Shown here: positions 60,926 to 64,000 of the stretch, piece by piece
How the letters are laid out: every line of letters starts with the position of its first letter
Position numbering within the stretch: the first letter of the stretch is position 1
NCBI RefSeq assembly: GCF_013376005.1
Contig: NZ_JABMJK010000007.1
Coordinates: forward strand, 62,001-126,000
Direction: 5' to 3'
Length of the DNA: 64,000 nucleotides
DNA from: Duganella sp. SG902
Lineage (GTDB): Bacteria; Pseudomonadota; Gammaproteobacteria; Burkholderiales; Burkholderiaceae_D
Notes under the pieces: generated by a model
Told to the model about the DNA's origin: nothing
Seen by the model: the letters and a program-made list of their open reading frames with translations, nothing else
The model's database searches: none
Program-made: the position numbers and the translations under genes

Positions 60926-62434
60926 GTGAAGAATCGATTCCTGACGTGTCGTATACTGGCCGCGGCTTCGTTGGCGGCCGGTGCGTGGGGCGCGGCGCAA
61001 GCGGCCTCGCCGGCCCTGGTCGACGCCTTCGAGGGCAAACCAAGGCTGATCGTGCTCACCGACATCGGCAACGAGCCCGACGATCAGATGTCATTCGTGC
61101 GCCTGTTGGTGTATTCGAATGAGTTCGACATGGAGGGACTGGTCGCGACCACCTCGACATGGTTGCGGAATACCACCAACCCGCATACGCTCAAGGAAAT
61201 CATTGACGCCTATGCGAAGGTGAGACCCAACCTGATGCTGCACGCGCCGGGTTGGCCGGAGGCGGCGCGGCTGCGGGATCTGGTGGTTACCGGACAGCCG
61301 AGATATGGTATGGCGGCTGTCGGCCCGGACAGGATGTCGCCAGGCGCGCAAGCCATCGTGGCTGCCGTCGACCGTCCGGACTCGCGGCCTGTCTGGATCA
61401 GCATATGGGCCGGCGCCAATACGCTCGCGCAAGCGCTGGCGCATGTCCGCGCAACGCGCGTGCCCGAGGCGGTAGACGCCTTCGTCGCCAAGCTCCGTGT
61501 CTACGCGATTTCCGACCAGGACGACGCCGGCCCATGGATACGACGGGAGTTCCCTGGACTCTTTTATATCGTGCAGCCGTCGACGCCCGATTCCGCCGAC
61601 TACTATTATGCGACCTGGACCGGTATCAGCGGTGACGTCTATTACAGGAACGGCGAAGGCGCCGACGGTACGACGGTGACGAATGCCTGGCTCGATACCC
61701 ACATCCGAAGCAAGGGGCCGCTGGGAACCCACTATCCGCGTTTCGCCTTTATCATGGAAGGCGATACACCGGCATTTCTTGGCCTGGTCAACAATGGTCT
61801 CAACAGTCCTGCCCATCCAGGTTGGGGGGGCTGGGGCGGCCGCTACATTTACCGCAAGCCTTATGGCGAGACCCGGTCCATCTGGACGCAGGGCGGCCAT
61901 GTCGGCGGCGGGCCGTCATCGCAAGACGAAGTCGTTGGCGTCGACGGGAAGCCCCACGTGTCCGACCAGGCCACCGTCTGGCGCTGGCGGACGGCCTTTC
62001 AAAACGATTTCTCGGCACGGATGGACTGGACTGTCGAGCCGTTCTCCAAGGCCAACCACAATCCAATCGCGATTGTGAACGGCATTGAAGGCAGCAGGCC
62101 AATCGTGGTCGATGCGGAAGTCGGCAAGCCAGTCATCCTCGATGCCGGCGCGAGCCGAGATCCCGACGGACAGGCGCTGCATTTTCGCTGGATCAGTTAT
62201 CCGGAAGCCGGCTACACGCTTGGTCGGCACATGGCGGGAATTACATTATCCAACGCGGAAGGTCCTACGACTACGATTATCCCGAAGTCGGTTTGTCGGC
62301 CCGGATGGCTCCCGGAAAACATGAAATGCAAGGACGGTGTTGCACACATCGTCCTCGAGGTGACGGATACCGGTACGCTCCCGCTCACGACCTATCGGCG
62401 AGTCATCTTGAATGTCCGTGCCTCGGTCCAATGA
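60926..62434 (+). CDS. DUF1593 nucleoside-hydrolase-like secreted protein
   Basis: A 502-residue exported protein with a signal peptide (ILAAASLAAGAWGAAQAAS). The N-terminal domain resembles nucleoside hydrolases: RLIVLTDIGNEPDDQMSFVRLLVYSNEFDMEGLVATTS near residue 39 has the DxxxxxDD-type metal/ribose motif, and VWISIWAGANTLAQAL near 155 fits the same fold. The C-terminal third (EAGYTLGRHMAGITLSNAEGPTTTIIP) is the Ig-like module usual in DUF1593 proteins. The start is GTG 60926 with a poor ribosome site, 12 bp after GH3. The true substrate of DUF1593 proteins is not established; they are frequent in plant-polysaccharide loci. A truncated paralogue is at 18325. Confidence 0.85.
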   Translation: MKNRFLTCRILAAASLAAGAWGAAQAASPALVDAFEGKPRLIVLTDIGNEPDDQMSFVRLLVYSNEFDMEGLVATTSTWLRNTTNPHTLKEIIDAYAKVRPNLMLHAPGWPEAARLRDLVVTGQPRYGMAAVGPDRMSPGAQAIVAAVDRPDSRPVWISIWAGANTLAQALAHVRATRVPEAVDAFVAKLRVYAISDQDDAGPWIRREFPGLFYIVQPSTPDSADYYYATWTGISGDVYYRNGEGADGTTVTNAWLDTHIRSKGPLGTHYPRFAFIMEGDTPAFLGLVNNGLNSPAHPGWGGWGGRYIYRKPYGETRSIWTQGGHVGGGPSSQDEVVGVDGKPHVSDQATVWRWRTAFQNDFSARMDWTVEPFSKANHNPIAIVNGIEGSRPIVVDAEVGKPVILDAGASRDPDGQALHFRWISYPEAGYTLGRHMAGITLSNAEGPTTTIIPKSVCRPGWLPENMKCKDGVAHIVLEVTDTGTLPLTTYRRVILNVRASVQ

Positions 62435-62535
62435 GGGCGTACAACATGATGGAGGTCGGACTCGTGCCTTTTAACGACAGATCCGGGCTTTCCCCAAACC
62501 CGAAAACCGCGCAACTGACTACTGTGAGGCAAAGC

Positions 62536-64000
62536 ATGACAGTGAACTATATGAATGATGGTGGCGTGGGCAAGGGCGGCTCCGTGGACCCTGGCATGAT
62601 CGGCAAACGGGGCCGGAGAATTTTCGCTCCATTCCCTGTGCTGGTGGACATGGTTCGCGCGATGACCGTCTTGATGGCGCTCTTGTGTACATGGCCGCTG
62701 CACGGTGCACGGGCTGCCGAAGCCGTGTGGATCACACATCCTGACCTGCAGGCTAAGGTCGCCACCGTTCTTCACTTAAGAAACAGCGTTGATCTTGCCG
62801 GCGTGCCTGAGACCCTGTGGATCGACGTGAGCGCCGACCCGCGGTTCATCTTGTATGTGAACGGGCGGCGGGCGGCCGCTGGTCCTGCGACCAGCGACCT
62901 CAAACACTGGCGCTACAAGCGTGTCGATATCGCGCCTTTCCTGCGCCAAGGACACAATGACGTGGGCGTTGTGGTCTGGAACCTGGTCCATTCCTCCGGT
63001 CCGCTTGCGCAAGTCGGCGCGCAAACGGCATTCTATTTGCGGGCCGAGGATTCTGCTTTTGAGATGTTAAACAGCGGACCCCAATGGCAAGGCCGGATTG
63101 ATGCCGGTCACACTTCGATCGCCGCGGTAAAACAACTGTGGCGCCACTTGAAGGATGCTTTCTATGCCGCATCCAACCCGGAGGTGATCACGGCTGCGGA
63201 CGCTGACTGGGGCTGGGAGACCGGCCCGTTGGCCCCGGCCGGTTGGAAAGATTCGGTGCCGGTCATTGAGGCAAACGCGACTGTGCCATGGACCCTGACG
63301 CCCGATCCGCTTCCCTCAATGCGGTACGAAGAAGTCGAGCCTGGTCATGTCGTGCGCACCGATATGTCCGCCACGACGGTCTTCCCGGCGCAACCGGTCA
63401 CCATCCCGGCGAACAGCCACGTCAAGATCCTGCTGGCGCGGCCCGCGATGGTGGCAGCCTATCCATCCTTGACGGTTTCCGGAGGCGCGGACGCCAAAAT
63501 CAAACTGCTGTATGCCGAGGCGCTCTACGACGCGCAGGGCAGGAAAGCCGATCGCGCCGAAGTTGGTACCCGCGTCCCCAGGGGGATCTATGACACGTTC
63601 ATCGCAGACGGGGAGCGCCGTAAGTTCGAGTCGCTCGATTGGCGTGTCTGGCGTTTCCTCGAGCTCGAGGTGGAAACACAGGGGGCGCCCCTCACCCTGG
63701 AGAAGCTCACGGTTTTCGAAACCGGCTACCCGTTCAGACAGGTGGCGAAATTCGTCTCCGATGACGTCCAGTTGAACAGGATATGGAACATTGGCTGGCG
63801 CACCGCCACGATTGACGCGCACGAAACGTATATGGACTCGGCTTATTGGGAGCGGCTCCAGTATGTTGGCGACACCCGCTTGCAGGCGCTGATTTCGTAC
63901 GCGGTGACGGGCGATGACAGGCTGGCTGTGAACGCCATCGATGCCATTGGTTGGTCCAACGTAGACGGGCTTACCGAGGGCGCTTATCCTAGCCGCACTT
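62536..64000 (+). CDS. GH78 alpha-L-rhamnosidase, 3' end cut by window
   Basis: About 488 codons are visible. The reading starts at ATG 62536 with GAGG seven bases upstream; the signal region is unusually long (MTVLMALLCTWPLHGARA at about residue 43), so a start at 62596 or 62650 is also possible. The N-terminal beta-sandwich (WIDVSADPRFILYVNGRR, WRYKRVDIAPFLRQGHNDVGVVVWNL) and the following domain (IKLLYAEALYDAQGRKADR, DTFIADGERRKFESLDWRVWRFLELEV in pieces) match bacterial alpha-L-rhamnosidase. The (alpha/alpha)6 barrel opens near NRIWNIGWRTATIDAHETYMDSAYWERLQYVGDTRLQ, with the start of the catalytic region just visible. It follows the DUF1593 gene by 100 bp. Confidence 0.88.
   Translation, partial: MTVNYMNDGGVGKGGSVDPGMIGKRGRRIFAPFPVLVDMVRAMTVLMALLCTWPLHGARAAEAVWITHPDLQAKVATVLHLRNSVDLAGVPETLWIDVSADPRFILYVNGRRAAAGPATSDLKHWRYKRVDIAPFLRQGHNDVGVVVWNLVHSSGPLAQVGAQTAFYLRAEDSAFEMLNSGPQWQGRIDAGHTSIAAVKQLWRHLKDAFYAASNPEVITAADADWGWETGPLAPAGWKDSVPVIEANATVPWTLTPDPLPSMRYEEVEPGHVVRTDMSATTVFPAQPVTIPANSHVKILLARPAMVAAYPSLTVSGGADAKIKLLYAEALYDAQGRKADRAEVGTRVPRGIYDTFIADGERRKFESLDWRVWRFLELEVETQGAPLTLEKLTVFETGYPFRQVAKFVSDDVQLNRIWNIGWRTATIDAHETYMDSAYWERLQYVGDTRLQALISYAVTGDDRLAVNAIDAIGWSNVDGLTEGAYPSRT

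Noticed and set aside
1-64000. Search for CRISPR arrays, tRNA, rRNA, integrases, transposases and attachment sites
   Set aside because: No regular repeat-spacer array, no tRNA-like cloverleaf and no intact mobile-element gene was recognised by eye.

Overview
The window is a GC-rich chromosomal segment, most probably from a betaproteobacterium of the Massilia/Duganella group (Oxalobacteraceae). This rests on gene content and codon bias: TonB-dependent uptake without SusD, EmrAB/RND efflux with NodT-type outer-membrane lipoproteins, MipA, and a patatin-acetoacetate decarboxylase-hydroxybutyrate dehydrogenase set. The genus is an inference. No rRNA, tRNA, CRISPR array or intact insertion sequence was seen.

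Region 1 (1-28194) is a glycan or glycoside utilisation locus: a 5'-cut GH3, a LuxR-type regulator, a GH35-like enzyme, a flavin reductase-MarR fusion, an EmrAB-OprM pump sharing orientation with a GH3, a GH43-like enzyme with a discoidin domain, a GH106 alpha-L-rhamnosidase, two 3'-truncated genes fused tail to tail, a GH3 pair, a TonB-dependent receptor and a second GH35-like enzyme. Region 5 (55546-64000) continues the theme with GH2, a GH3 paralogue of the first gene, a DUF1593 nucleoside-hydrolase-like protein and a right-cut GH78 alpha-L-rhamnosidase. Five copies of one imperfect dyad (CATCGTCC-R-TT-Y-R-GACGG) lie upstream of these genes. At most promoters a -10-like hexamer starts 30.5 bp from the dyad centre, which places the dyad near -42.5, the position of a LuxR-type activator. 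This is the strongest non-coding signal in the window and ties regions 1 and 5 into one probable regulon.

Region 2 (28462-39689) is housekeeping or accessory material: FMN reductase, patatin, acetoacetate decarboxylase, 3-hydroxybutyrate dehydrogenase, DoxX, a chemoreceptor fragment, LysR, a DODA-type dioxygenase, an MscS channel fused to a cyclic-nucleotide domain, and a frameshifted diguanylate cyclase. Region 3 (40494-48958) is an RND efflux operon (OMF-MipA-MFP-RND) divergent from its own two-component system.

Region 4 (49084-55431) is a compact operon divergent from a TetR regulator: FGGY sugar kinase, class II aldolase, a glutamate-1-semialdehyde-aminomutase-like PLP enzyme, a second aldolase-fold protein without the metal-binding histidines, and an MFS transporter. 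The enzyme combination suggests catabolism of an unidentified sugar or amino-sugar and is the best candidate for an undescribed pathway.
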